A stretch of 32,029 bases of DNA from an uncultured Fusobacterium sp. (GTDB lineage: Bacteria; Fusobacteriota; Fusobacteriia; Fusobacteriales; Fusobacteriaceae), in assembly GCA_900542625.1 (NCBI GenBank), contig UQOH01000016.1, positions 1-32,029 of the forward strand, in the 5' to 3' direction. The notes under the pieces are model-generated. The model was not told the origin of the DNA. It did not search any database and worked only from the letters and a program-made list of their open reading frames with translations. Every line of letters starts with the position of its first letter. Position 1 is the first letter of the stretch. Below are positions 31,977 through 32,029 of this stretch, piece by piece. The translations under genes and the position numbers were made by a program.

Positions 31977-32029
31977 TGGTGGTCACAATAGGACTTGAAC
32001 CTATGACCCCCTGCTTGTAAGGCAGGTGC
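31977..32029 (-). tRNA. tRNA-Val (anticodon TAC), partial
   Basis: The 3' part of a tRNA, cut by the window edge. Encoded CCA, T arm (GGTTCAAGTCC) and the anticodon arm CCTGC-CTTACAA-GCAGG are visible, giving TAC. Its 5' end lies beyond 32029. It precedes tRNA-Asp in the same transcript. Confidence 0.9.

Noticed and set aside
1..32029. Mobile element, prophage, CRISPR array or toxin-antitoxin system
   Set aside because: No transposase, integrase, phage structural gene, spaced direct-repeat array or paired small toxin/antitoxin genes were found; the tRNAs show no adjacent att-like duplication.

Overview
The window looks like a chromosomal segment of a Fusobacterium-type organism. This is inferred from the very low GC content, strong AGGAGG ribosome binding sites, TTGACA/TATAAT promoters, butyrate/crotonyl-CoA enzymes, many PTS genes and a lysine riboswitch. 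I cannot fix the species from sequence alone. There is no sign of phage, insertion sequence, CRISPR array or plasmid functions. Most genes have clear homologues and standard gene order.

Layout. Positions 1-453 are a gene-free, extremely AT-rich stretch. Positions 535-2208 (minus) carry crt-hbd, two central enzymes of crotonyl-CoA/butyrate metabolism, with their own promoter and terminator. Positions 2752-10147 form a complete galactitol locus. On the minus strand this is gatD, a PRD-type regulator and the three galactitol PTS subunits (B, A, C). Divergent on the plus strand are a tagatose-6-phosphate kinase and a tagatose-bisphosphate aldolase. Galactitol would enter as galactitol-1-phosphate, be oxidised to tagatose-6-phosphate, phosphorylated, and cleaved to two triose phosphates. 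Positions 10252-11161 (minus) hold a hot-dog thioesterase of the FlK type and a GNAT acetyltransferase. Positions 11334-13654 (minus) hold tpiA-gpmI. Positions 13795-16560 (minus) hold a tightly overlapping housekeeping operon, rluD-rnhB-yraN-zinc ribbon-comF.

Positions 16643-21809 (plus) are the most interesting part. A lysine riboswitch with a readable terminator/antiterminator switch precedes an NhaC-superfamily transporter. A separate promoter then drives an operon of an unassigned PLP aminotransferase and a 574-residue protein whose C-terminal part resembles the HPr kinase/PEPCK nucleotide-binding fold.

Positions 21842-23259 (minus) are infC-rpmI-rplT, with an attenuator-type leader and an apparent ATT start codon on infC. 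A DUF1275 membrane protein (plus) is followed by a minus-strand pair: an AlbA_2/GHKL-like regulator with tandem repeats lying on its own promoter, and a bacterial PH-domain protein. Next come three tRNAs (Ser, Ser, Arg), a second PTS locus of the fructose family with its PRD regulator (26597-30592), an MscS channel, and the end of a further tRNA operon (Asp, and a partial Val).

The two PTS regulators share one architecture (HTH, PRD, PRD, EIIB-like, EIIA-like). Each sits with the PTS genes it most likely controls.
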